Positions 48,146 through 57,887 of a stretch of 64,000 nucleotides of DNA are shown here, one piece after another (position 1 is the first letter of the stretch; every line of letters starts with the position of its first letter). The stretch covers positions 16,520,501 through 16,584,500 of the forward strand of contig CP142456.1 in the NCBI GenBank assembly GCA_038049695.1, read 5' to 3'. The stretch is from Cinnamomum chago (lineage: Eukaryota; Streptophyta; Magnoliopsida; Laurales; Lauraceae). The notes beneath the pieces are model-generated. The model did not search any database. It was given only the letters and a program-made list of their open reading frames with translations, and had not been told where the DNA came from. A program made the translations under genes and the position numbers.

Positions 48146-48732
48146 ACCCATCCTAACACTGCTCCCGCCCAAGCATGCTTAACTTCGGAGTTCTTACGAT
48201 TTTTGGAGCCACACGATTTTAGAAAACTTCATGCTAAGTTAATACGGGGTTTGACTTATAAGCCATGCTCAAGACTTGGATATTTCCGATGCGGGCTAAC
48301 GGAGACTCATCGTTTGAAGCAGGTGGTTGACATGCTACGCCCCGTGATTAAGAGTACCGCCCGGACCAAGATCTCACATTCTCCCCCACTAGAAATAGAG
48401 CCGTCCTCGGCTCTGATACCAACTGTCACAGCCCCGCCCAACTAGTATGAAATTGTTCGCTTTGGCCCACGTGGACGTGCAAGGACTTCTCAGGAGGTCA
48501 CCCATCCTAGTACTGCTCCCGCCTGAGCACGCTTAACTTCGGAGTTCTTACGATTTCCGGGGTCGCACGGTTTTAAAAAGCCTCATGCTAAGTTAATACG
48601 GGGTTTAACTTATAAGCCCATGGTCAAGACTTGGATATTTCCGATGCGGGCTAACGGAGACTCACCGTTTGAAGCCTGTGGTTGACATGCTACGCCTGTG
48701 GTTAAGGGTACCGCCCGGACCAAGTTCTCACA
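48146..48732 (-). mobile_element. Cassandra-type TRIM retrotransposon
   Basis: On the minus strand: 5' LTR 48732-48424 (309 bp, TGTGAGAACTTGG ... GGGGCTGTGACA), then after two bases the Met primer site TGGTATCAGAGC (48421-48410), a very short interior, the purine tract AGTGGGGGAGAA (48390-48379), and a 3' LTR 48378-48146. The 3' LTR lacks its last 76 bases, stopping within the 5S-like part. Each LTR carries a 5S rRNA-like segment, the defining trait of Cassandra. There is no coding capacity. Target duplication cannot be tested, because one end is lost. Confidence 0.9.
48478..48570 (-). ncRNA. 5S rRNA-like segment in the Cassandra LTR
   Basis: On the minus strand AAGAACTCCGAAGTTAAGCG, then GCTCAGGCGGGAGCAGTACT, then AGGATGGGTGACCTCCTGAG. 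The last stretch corresponds to the 5S internal C-box. This is the retroelement-borne form and not a 5S gene; the 5' part of 5S is degenerate. A second, truncated copy lies at about 48146-48220. Confidence 0.85.
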
Positions 48733-49239
48733 GTAGCAGAGACTGAGAGAGGTAGGAGTACTTGGCGGTGGCGGACTCCTGGATGGAGAATGATGGGCAC
48801 AGATGATGGTGATTGGTGATGGTGGCTGCGTCTGGGAATTCTAGGCGAGAGAGATTGACAGAAGTAGAGATGAGATGGATCACTGATCAGGGATGGGTCT
48901 GCACTGCGTGTGTTGATGGAGGGTGATGATGATTGATGGGGGCCAATGGGCCATGGGGCTGCTGCTTGAGACGATGGGTGGGAGATGTTGGAAAAGGGTT
49001 TTGGAAAATGGGGAAAATGGTTCTTCTCTCCTCTTCTGGAAAAGGGTTTTGGAAAAGGGGGAAAATGGTTTTGGAAAAGAGAGATCTGGATAGATGGAGG
49101 GACAAAGGGGGAAATGAGTTTTGGAAAAGGGGCGTTGGATTGGGGTGGGGGAGGGGGGGGGGGGGATGGACGTTAGGGCCTTAGGAGGCCCATTTTAGTC
49201 ATTTTAAAGGCTTTTCCAAAGCAATACTTGTAAGAGAGG

Positions 49240-49900
49240 AATAAGCTCAAGTGCGAACGAAATTGGTGCCACCGCAAATGATATTGGCGCCTTATTTTGG
49301 TCACTAAATATTTTCGTCTTCCATAACTTATCCTTAATAGTGACGAATTATGTTCGTCACAAAAACAAATTATATTTTGTGACAAAAATTTTCGTCTCTA
49401 ATGAGCTAAAATAATTCGCGCCAAAGCAAATGAAATTGGCGTCTTATTTTGGTGATGAAATATGTTCGTTGTCTATAACTTATCCTTATTGGTGACGAAT
49501 TACGTTCGTCGTAAAAACAAATTATATTTTGTGATAAAAATTTTCGTCTCCAATGAGCTAAAATAATTCGCGCCCGCAAATGAAATTGACACCTTATTCT
49601 AGTGACGAAATATTTTTGTCTTCCATAACTTATCCTTATTAGTGACGAATTAAGTTTGTCACAAAAAAAAATTATATTTTGTGAAAAAAATGTTCGTCTC
49701 CAATGAGCTAAAATAATCCGCGCCAAAGCAAATGAAATTGGCGCCTTATTTTGGTGACGAAATATGTTCGTCTTCCATAACTTATACTTATTGGTGACGA
49801 ATTATGTTCGTCGCAAAAAAAAATTATATTTTGTGACAACAATTTTCGTCTCTAATGAGCTAAAATAATTGGCGCCAACACAAAACAAGTTGGCGCCATA
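49240..49900. repeat. 151-bp tandem repeat in the CACTA element
   Basis: About four and a half copies of a 151-bp unit. The marker AATGAGCTAAAATAATTCGC recurs near 49400, 49550, 49701 and 49852. Each unit holds GACGAATTA-GTTCGTC and GACGAAATATGTTCGTC inverted motifs and a TTGGCGCC-type palindrome. Amplified subterminal repeats of this type are common in CACTA elements. Frames across it are not genes. Confidence 0.9.
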
Positions 49901-50152
49901 TTTTTGTAGACGAAATTTTATTTTCATCTCCTATACTTTTGAAAAAAAATGAAAACAGATGACAAAATTTATATTTCGTCCCCTTTGGGTGTTCTTTTAA
50001 GACAAAAAAAAAATCGTCATCAGATTTCGTCGCAACAGCCTAAATTTCTTGTAGTGGGTTTTGAGAACAATGGGACCCAGAAGCTAGGTCCGTCACCGGT
50101 GATGAAAGATGTAGTCTCTTTACCCAAGCTGGAGCCGGAAAAGAAGACTTAG

Positions 50153-50689
50153 GTTTCTTTCTTTTCATAGAGAAACAACCATCGAAGTCTGCCCTATGTT
50201 TTTCTCTTTTCTGACCCTCTATGCTCTTTGCGTTTTTTGGTGGTCTTGGCTTCTTCACGCTTTGTTCTAGATTTTGTTAAGAAGAATCTAATAATACCTA
50301 CTTGCTTGATTTTGTGAGATTTGGAGATCCGAGATTGGAGAATGGATAGGGTGTGGGAGCAGTGCAGTTTGCAAGTTCACCCGGATTACTGCAATGTGGT
50401 TGGTCCTTCTGGAAAGTGGAGTTATTGCCTTGCTTGTGGTTACAGAAACCATAACGAAGAAGAAGGGGATCTGGCCCAGATTCAGGTTCCGTCTAGGTTC
50501 TACAAAAAATGGAATCATTGCAAAACAGAAGATTCCGGGATTTTCTTACACTTGTCAAGGAAGATCCTTGGTTGCATAGATCGACTGCCGTCATTGGAGA
50601 AGTAGCTTCTCGCTGTTCTGCATAAAAGTTACATAGAAGTTGCTGCGCCATCGCCAAAGAAGGAAGGCAGCAGGGCTGTTATATCATTT
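50153..50689 (+). other. unresolved, weak open frame
   Basis: A frame beginning near 50342 (MDRVWEQCSLQVHPDYCNVV) runs to a stop near 50606, with two CX2C-like pairs (YCLACGY). I do not recognise it. The overlapping frame 50394-50579 is its shadow. It could be a downstream exon of the frame split by the CACTA element, or chance. Confidence 0.25.
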
Positions 50690-51820
50690 TTGGCAAATCT
50701 ATCTTAGTTTTTATGAAATTTATCTGAGTTTTTGTGAGATTTATCGAAGTTTTTGTCAAATTTATCTGAGTTTTTGACAAATTTATATGAGTTTCTGTCA
50801 AATTTATCTAAATTTTTGATATTTTCTCAAATTTATTTGATTTTTGCGTAAATTTATCTGAATTTTGAAACAAATTTATCTGAGTTTTGGACAAATCTGT
50901 CTGAGTTTTTGGCTATTTATTTGAGTTACGAACAAATCTATATGAGTTTTTGACAAATTTATTTGAGTTTTTGAAAAATATAGCTGAGTTTCGAACAAAT
51001 TTATCTCCATTTTGAAAATTTTAACTAAGTTTTTAAACGAATCTTTTTTGTGTTTTTGGCAAATTTATTTGTATTTTTTTTATCTATTTGTGTTTCTGAA
51101 TTTTATTTCTATCTTTTGAAATCTATTTGTATTTTCTGAAATAAATATAACTGAGTTTTGACAAAAATAATTGAGTTTTTGGTAAAGTTTTCTGAAATTT
51201 GGAAAATTGGTCTATCTTAGTTTTGGCAAATCTATTTGCGTTTTTTATACATATTTTTAATTTTATTTACGTCTTTTGAAATTTATTTGTGTCTTTTGAA
51301 TTTATATACATTTTGTGAAATTTATTTGGATCTTTTGAAATTGATTTTCATTTTTGGAAATTTATTTCTATTTTTTTAAATTTATTTGAATCTTTTGAAA
51401 TTTATTTGTGTCTTTTTAAATTGATTTTCATCTTTTGAAATTTATTTATTTATTTTAAATTTATTTGGATATCTAAAAATTTATTTGCGTCTTTTTAAAT
51501 TTACTTTCATCTTTTGAAATTTATCTTTTTTTGAAATTTATTTGAGTCTTTTTTAATTTTCTCTTAGTTTTTCTGAAATTTATTTGTGTTCTTTTAAATT
51601 TATTTGTATTTTTTGTGTTTTTTAGAATTTATTTCCCTTTTTGAACTTTATTTTTGTCTTTTGAAATTTATTTTTATTGTTTGAAATTTATTTACATTTT
51701 TTTTAAATTTATTTGGATCTTTTGAAATTGATTTTCGTCTTTTGAAATTTATTTAAACTTTTTAGAATTTATTTGAATCTTTTGAAATTTATTTGGATCT
51801 TTTTATGTTTATTTGGCTAA
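50690..51820. repeat. degenerate 20-21 bp minisatellite
   Basis: The first part is built on TTTATCTGAGTTTTTGACAAA-like units of about 21 bp. From about 51080 it grades into TTTATTTGTGTCTTTTGAAA-like units of about 20 bp. More than 45 diverged copies fit in 1.1 kb. It is strongly strand-asymmetric (T-rich on plus). There is no coding potential. Confidence 0.85.
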
Positions 51821-52361
51821 TTGAATGGTAGTTGACTGTTATTAATGCATATCCCACTAATCGTAAGATATGATTGTAGAAAGCGTAAATTAGACATTTT
51901 AGGTCTTCAAATTTGAGAAAAAGACCTATCACATTATGAAAAAAGATGGTGGATCTAAGACAAGAAAGTAAAATGTTTAGGGATCTGTAGCCGAATGCCC
52001 AAAAAAAAAAGTGCATAGAGGTCCCCACATAAAAACAACTTTATTAATGCACTCATAACCGGTAGTAATACTAAAAACAAGCCATACTGCTGTTAAATTC
52101 AAAGCTTTGGATTAGGTTGACAGAAACTTTCTCGTTTGGGGCTCCCTCTAGTATAAAAAGAGCACTGCCTCATCCCAACCAGAGAAGAATCGTTGGAGGG
52201 CAATTACGGGAGAAAAAGGACTAAAGAATAGAAGAACTCAATTACAGAACATGAAACTTTCCAATTTTACAAATGTTACGAGAATGGACTTTTGTTGGCC
52301 ACCTAGCGTGGTAATCATGTCATTGATTCCTTTATAGTTGTTTTCTAATGGGCCTCCAGAT
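51821..52361. other. unassigned intergenic DNA
   Basis: Nothing beyond a short AT-rich region with a plausible TATA-like TATAAAAAGAGCACTGCC at about 52151-52168. No gene follows it before the Copia insertion. Confidence 0.4.
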
Positions 52362-52885
52362 ATACATGTAAGTCAAAATGGCGATTCTATTATAAAATTC
52401 CATGCTCTACCAATGCAAATCAAGAAAAAAATGAATTTAATGACATAAAATTTGCCTGTGGGCTAAAATTTTAATCCAAGCAGATTCAATTATTCTTTAT
52501 GATAGAATTTATCAAATTATTTACTTAATACATAATCCTAAAGGGTATATTATGTATGTAATTTGATATATATTCTTTCTCAGGTTTAACTTTATGATAA
52601 AACTATCAAATTATCTAATTCATAATTCCTGTGGGTAAGTTATGAATAATTTGATATTTTACCCTAATTTATCATATAAATATAATAAAAATTCCTGTGG
52701 GATAAAATTTATTATATTAAGTATGATTAATTACAACTAATGTCTAAATATTATTTATGTGATCCTTATCAGTCATAATATATAATTTTATTTAATTAAA
52801 GATGCTGTGGCCATTCTCTAATTAAGTAAAATTATATGGATCACTAGACATTAAGCCTTTTATAAATTTAATTTATTATTTATAC

Positions 52886-54630
52886 TCATATCATGGTGTA
52901 TTGGGCAACAATCCCATGCTCTTGAAGAAACTTTGCAAATGGGCCAGGTGCTTGTCCATTTTCTGTGTATCTACCATAATACTCTCCACCTCTATCTGAT
53001 CTCATGATCTTAATTTGCTTACCGCATTGTTTCTCTACTTCAGCCTTAAAGATCTTAAAGGCATCTAATGCTTCGTTCTTATTATGAAGCATGTAGAGAT
53101 ACATATATCGTGAGTAATCATCTATAAAAGAGATGAAGTATTTCTGACCATGTGAGTCAATGTCTGGACTACATATATCAGTATGTATGATCTCTAATAT
53201 GTCCGAACTCCTATTGGCACCTTTCTTTGACTTGTTGGTCTGCTTTCCCTTTATGCAGTCCACACAAGTCTCAAAATCAGTAAAATCCAGAGTATTAAGT
53301 ACCCCTTCATTTACTAATTTTTTAATTCTATCTATGGAGATATGACCTAATCTCCGGTGCCATAATTTAGAGGAATCCTCATTAATAACACATCTTTTAG
53401 TGCCAATGTGAACATGCATCGAATCATAATTGGCATGGTTTTGTAAATTAATGCAGTAAAGACCATCAAACAAAATACCATTCCCAACACAATCAGATTT
53501 ATAAAATAAACTGAATGATGAGTCTGAAAAATTGAAGGAATATTCAAAAGGTACAAGTCTTGAAACTGAAATCAAGTTTCTAGAGAAACTTGGAACATAA
53601 AAGGTCTTTTCTAACTTTAAAACAAAACCACTACTTAAAATTAAATAGCAAGTTCCTATAGCTTCCACATGTGAGCCTATCTTGTTTCCAGATAAGATGC
53701 TTTGCTCACTATCCACAGGCTTCCTTAGGTTTTGCAAACCCTGCAAGGAATTCGAAATATGGATTGTTGATCCAGAATCAATCCACCATGTGTTAATATT
53801 GACATTAGCCATATTAGATTCATAACAAACAAATGAGGTTGGTTTACCTTTGTCTGCAAGCCATTTCTGAAATTTGGCGCATTCCTTCTTCATGTGTCCC
53901 TTCTTTTTACAGAAGAAACACTTGGAATCTTTCTTGATACCAGCTTGGGGAGGTATTTTACCTTTCCTTTTCTGATTGGCTTGAGATTTGCCCTTTCCAT
54001 GCGTTGCCAGGATTGCACTTTCTGCCTGTTCCATCACCAGTCTCCCTTCCTCTTGAACACACATGGTCATGAGTTCATTAATTGACCATTTATCCTTATG
54101 TGTGTTGTCTGAGATTTTGAAGGGTCCATATTGGTGCGGAAGAGTGTTAAGGATGTAGTTCACCAGGAAGGACTCCGATATTTCAACCTCGAGTTTCTTC
54201 AATTGAGCCACATTGCCCCTTATTTGCATGATGTGCTCGCGCACACCTTTCACATTGGTGAGCCTTAGGGATGACAACTTCATGATTAGGGTGCTTGCTA
54301 GTGCCTTGTCTGAAGTGACAAATTGTTCATCAATGGCTTTCAGCAAGTCTCGGACCTTTTCATGCTGATCAACAGAACCACGAATACCAGTAGAAATTCT
54401 GGTCTTAATGAACATCATGCTTAGGCGATTAGATCGCTCCCATCGCTCATAAAGCGTGATGTCCGCTGCAGTATTGGTATCAGTAATTGATGGTGGTTCT
54501 TCTTTCCTAATAGCATAGTCTATGTCCATCCACCCTAAATGAAGAAGAACTCTCTCCTTCCAGACCTTATAGTTATCTCCCTTAAGTTCAGGGATATCAA
54601 AACGAATATCAGAGAAATTTGTAGGTTGTA
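52886..54630 (-). pseudogene. Copia gag-protease-integrase, inverted, truncated
   Basis: One open frame. From M at 54529, residues 1-200 are a UBN2-type Gag (LYERWERSNRLSMMFIKTRI, VREHIMQIR...). A CCHC knuckle CFFCKKKGHMKKEC is at residues 204-217, a protease active site WWIDSGST at 248-255, and pre-integrase and zinc-binding parts LWHRRLGHIS...CVDCIKGKQT follow. The integrase core shows two acidic positions (HTDICSPD, SDRGGEYY). It stops after HGIVAQYTM, before the third catalytic residue. Coding similarity also extends upstream of the Met (IPELKGDNYKVWKERVLLHL) to about 54630, where it meets the plus-strand half. Gag and protease look undamaged, but the integrase is cut. The frame is otherwise free of stops. 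Confidence 0.9.
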
Positions 54631-54635
54631 CAACT

Positions 54636-56606
54636 CATAGCACTAGGATTGTGGAATCAAGAAATGCAAAGTTTCTTGAAAATGACTTGATCAGTGGGAG
54701 CGATCAAACCAGATGCATAGTTTCTGAGAATGATCATTCAGAATCTCAACCTTCCACCTCAAGTGATAGATTGGTTATTATTTACAGCACCCCTCAAGTA
54801 CAAACTGGTGTTGAACAACCAATAATTGAAGTTCCACAAGCTGCTGACGACATTCCAGTAGATCAGGTAGTTCAAGAGTTGCCAAGAACTTTTGAACAAC
54901 AAGTTGAACCACATACTTCTCAGGAATATGATGGTACAACATTAAGAAGATCTACTAGACCAAAGAGATCAGCAATTCCTAACGATTATGTTGTGTATCT
55001 GCAAGAATCTGACTATAACATTGGAGCCGAAAATGATCCCGAATTCTTTTCACAAGCCATGAGTTGCAAAGAATCAGAATTATGGTACAATGCCATGAAG
55101 GAAGAGATGAATTCTATGAAGAGTAATGACGTCTGGGATCTTGTTGAGTTGCCTAATGGTGTAAAAGCCATTGGAAGTAAATGGGTCTTTAAGACAAAGA
55201 AAGACTTGTTGGGCAACATTGAAAGATATAAGGCAAGACTCGTTGCTAAGGGATTCTCTCAGATAGATGGAATCGATTACACGGAGACTTTCTCTCCCGT
55301 ATCTACGAAAGATTCATTACGCGTTATTTTGGCATTAGTAGCCCATTTTGACTTAGAGTTGCAACAAATGGATGTGAAAACAGCTTTTCTCAATGGAGAA
55401 CTAGAGGAGGAGGTTTACATGAAACAACCTGAAGGATTCCCCTCTAGTGATGGTGAGCAATTGGTTTGCAAGCTCAAGAAATCCATATACGGTTTAAAAC
55501 AAGCATCCCGCCAATGGTATTTAAAATTCCATAATGTAATTTCTTCATTCGGATTTGTAGAAAACGTTATGGATCAATGTATATACCTGAAGGTCAGTGG
55601 GAGTAAAATCTGTTTTCTTGTTTTATATGTGGATGACATTTTGCTAGCAACCAATGATAAGTGTTTGTTGCATGAGGTGAAACAATTCCTCTCTAAAAAT
55701 TTTGACATGAAGGATATGGGTGAGGCATCTTATGTCATTGGCATTAAGATCCATAGAGACAGATTTCGAAGTATCTTGGGTCTGTCTCAGGAAACCTATA
55801 TTAATAAAGTTTTAGAGAGATTTCGGATGAAGGATTGTTCACCAAGTGTAGCTCCCATTGTGAAGGGTGATAGGTTCACTTTGAACCAATGCCCGAAGAA
55901 CGACCTTGAAAGGGAACAAATGAAAAACATTCCATATGCTTCTGCTGTTGGAAGCCTAATGTATGCTCAGGTCTGTACAAGACCTGACATTGCATTTGCT
56001 GTGGGAATGTTGGGACGATATCAGACTAATCCGGGTTTAGACCATTGGAGAGCTGCAAAGAAAGTAATGAGGTACCTTCAAGGAACCAAAGACTACATGC
56101 TTATGTATAGACGGACAGACAATCTGGAAGTAATTGGTTACTCAGATTCTGACTTTGCTGGCTATATTTATTCATGCAAATCAACATCAGGATACATTTT
56201 TCTGATGGCCGGCGGAGCTATATCATGGAGGAGTGCCAAGCAGACTTTGACTACCACTTCCACTACGGAAGCCGAGTTCGTTTCTTGTTTTGAGGCTACT
56301 TCACATGGTGTATGGCTTAAGAATTTCATTTCTGGGCTTAGAATTATGGATTCTATCTCTAGGCCATTGAGAATCTATTGCGACAATACATCTGCTATTC
56401 TTATGGCTAAGAACAACAAAAGTGGGAGTCGAATTAAACACATCGACAACAAGTATTTAGCCATAAGGGAACGTGTTAAAGAAAAGAAAGTGGTCATTAA
56501 GCACGTCAGCATTGAGCTAATGATCGATGATCCTTTGACTAAGGGCATGCCACCATTTATATTCAAGGATCATGTAGTGAAAATGGGACTTGGTTCCATT
56601 ATGTAA
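54636..56606 (+). pseudogene. Copia RT-RNase H half
   Basis: One open frame without stops (651 codons from M at 54651). Coding similarity starts before the Met (HSTRIVESRNAKFLENDLI, the integrase-RT linker). RT follows with WVFKTKKD, YKARLVAKGFSQ, the MDVKTAFLNGELEE block (catalytic D), KLKKSIYGLKQASRQWY and YVDD at residues 326-329. RNase H shows YSDSDFAG, TSTTEAEFVS and YCDNTSAI. It ends with DPLTKGMPP and a stop at 56604-56606. All RT and RNase H catalytic motifs are present, so the half is little decayed. It lacks gag, protease and integrase in cis because the other half points the opposite way. A 320-bp non-coding region and the purine tract GTGGGAGAA lead to the LTR. Confidence 0.9.
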
Positions 56607-56927
56607 TTTTTCATTGTATGAACAATGTTATTTTAATGAAATTCCTAATTATTCTGATATTTTTTTCTCATATTGATGTGCACCTTAATTAATTTTGAGA
56701 AAAATTCATCTATGTTGGACCAAGAATAAGCATAGGATTTATTCATTAAGAAATTGTTGCCACATAAATTATAATGTTTAAGAAGTAAATACATAGTAAT
56801 ACATGGAAGGTAATAATCGTCTTTAGAGGACCTATTGCCATGATTCATGTATTTATTACTTAAATACAGTTTATCGATGGGTTTAAGATAAAACATTAAG
56901 ATTAGAAGTGTGGACCAAGTGGGAGAA

Positions 56928-57334
56928 TGTTGACCGTTTCTCACGGAGGCCGTTCGTAAGAACGAGTCTCCAACTCCCCTTCATTTTAGGAGCTCTTGAA
57001 GTGGTCCACTCTAATTGTTCATCACGTTCGTAGAACGTTAGAACTGCCCCATGATAAACTGAACAAGTGGGACACGTAGCCACCAAAGCTTGATGGAAGT
57101 TTTGGCTATAAATACTACGGTTTGGACCCCAGACTCGATCTCTCAATCCCCTTCAGTCTTACACCATCTAATTAGAGTGAATAGAGTTTTGGAAGTGCCA
57201 AACATCACTGGGAGAGCACAGCAAAAGCGTGAGGAACATCAATGGCTGGAGGTACTGTTTCTTTAGCATTAAGCCTTTTCGATTCTATTTTAAAGTGTTT
57301 ATTCCGCATTATAGAATCGCCATTTTGACTTACA
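56928..57334 (+). repeat. 3' LTR of the rearranged Copia insertion
   Basis: It starts TGTTGACCGTTTCTCACG directly after the purine tract (GTGGGAGAA, 56919-56927) and ends GACTTACA at 57334, just before the ATACA duplication. A TATA-like GGCTATAAATACTACGG is at 57103-57119. Length is 407 bp. No full second LTR exists in the window. Confidence 0.85.
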
Positions 57335-57339
57335 ATACA

Positions 57340-57887
57340 TCCCAATTTTACATTGTATGATTATTGCTTTGCTTTAAGAAAATATGGTCCCATAATGCTA
57401 GTTTTTTTTTTTTTTCATGTAAACCTGTCACCTCTTCCTAGACTATTCCTTCTTCCATTCTATGCCAGACAAGTGAATAACTTAGTGCTCGCTTTTTAAC
57501 AATAAAGGATCATTATCAAATATAAGTTTACATGAACAGTAGTTGATACAAAATAGATATTGGATTTGTGTTCTGATTCTGTGGGTTGTAGTGTTGACAC
57601 CTGAGTGTAATCAACCCTTTTAAGGAAATAAATATGAACCATTAGTGTCTGGTTTCTTCTAATTTGTAAAAAGAGTGTAATTCTTCAACTGAATATGCCT
57701 CCTCCTGAAGTTTTTAAATATATTCGTCTGCCATTGAAGTGGTTGAATTAAGAGTAATTACAATCATCATAGAATCAGTTTTAGCACAGAAATACATTGT
57801 GTGATTATATGATTCAAATGCCGATAATAGCTTCATTTCGAAAGTCTTGGGACATTTGTGAATTTGTGTGGCCATTTGCCTTACTTA
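57340..57887 (-). other. 3' flank and likely 3' UTR of the SOC1-like gene
   Basis: AT-rich, with a T run at 57402-57416. Several AATAAA-like signals (minus strand) are possible, but none can be chosen. No ORF or element boundary is seen. Confidence 0.5.

Larger units (their letters stand above)
47801..50056. mobile_element. CACTA (En/Spm) element, non-autonomous
   Basis: Ends are CACTACAAGAAATTT at the left and AAATTTCTTGTAGTG at the right, a perfect 15-bp terminal inverted repeat with the classic CACTACAAGAAA start. It is flanked by a 3-bp duplication GGT (47798-47800, 50057-50059). Both subterminal regions are full of GACGAA/TTCGTC and TTTTGTGAC motifs in both orientations, the expected transposase-binding array. 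No transposase or TNPD-like frame is present. It contains a Cassandra-type TRIM (48146-48732), about 450 bp of G-rich DNA (48740-49190) with no recognised gene, and a 151-bp tandem repeat. Confidence 0.95.
47666..50152 (+). pseudogene. unrecognised open frame split by a CACTA element
   Basis: The first 45 codons (47666-47800, starting MGFSDVIDGSRKWVF) run in frame up to the CACTA insertion site. Removing the element and one GGT leaves the frame open through GFENNGTQKLGPSP to a TAG at 50150-50152, about 75 codons in all. The product is G/S-rich with a lysine-rich end. I recognise no family, and the reading could be chance. An open frame across the empty site suggests an exon that existed before insertion, but there is no splice or homology evidence. 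Confidence 0.3.
52367..57334. mobile_element. rearranged Ty1/Copia insertion with opposed halves
   Basis: The insertion is bounded by a perfect 5-bp duplication ATACA (52362-52366, 57335-57339) and begins TG and ends CA. Inside, gag-protease-integrase reads on the minus strand (54630 to 52886). The integrase/RT linker, RT, RNase H, 3' non-coding region and 3' LTR read on the plus strand (54636 to 57334). The two termini are inverted copies over 24 bases: 52367-52390 (TGTAAGTCAAAATGGC...) matches the reverse complement of 57311-57334, the U5 end of the LTR. The 5' LTR, primer site and the integrase C half are missing, and 52391-52885 is AT-rich and unassigned. Intact duplication and ends suggest the rearrangement preceded integration. 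Confidence 0.85.

Noticed and set aside
48146..48570. 5S rRNA gene pair
   Set aside because: The 5S-like segments are inside Cassandra LTRs, with a Met primer site and purine tract between them, and the 5' part of 5S is degenerate.
52391..52885. Full second LTR for the Copia insertion
   Set aside because: Apart from the terminal 24 bases, no similarity to the 407-bp LTR at 56928-57334 could be seen in either orientation.
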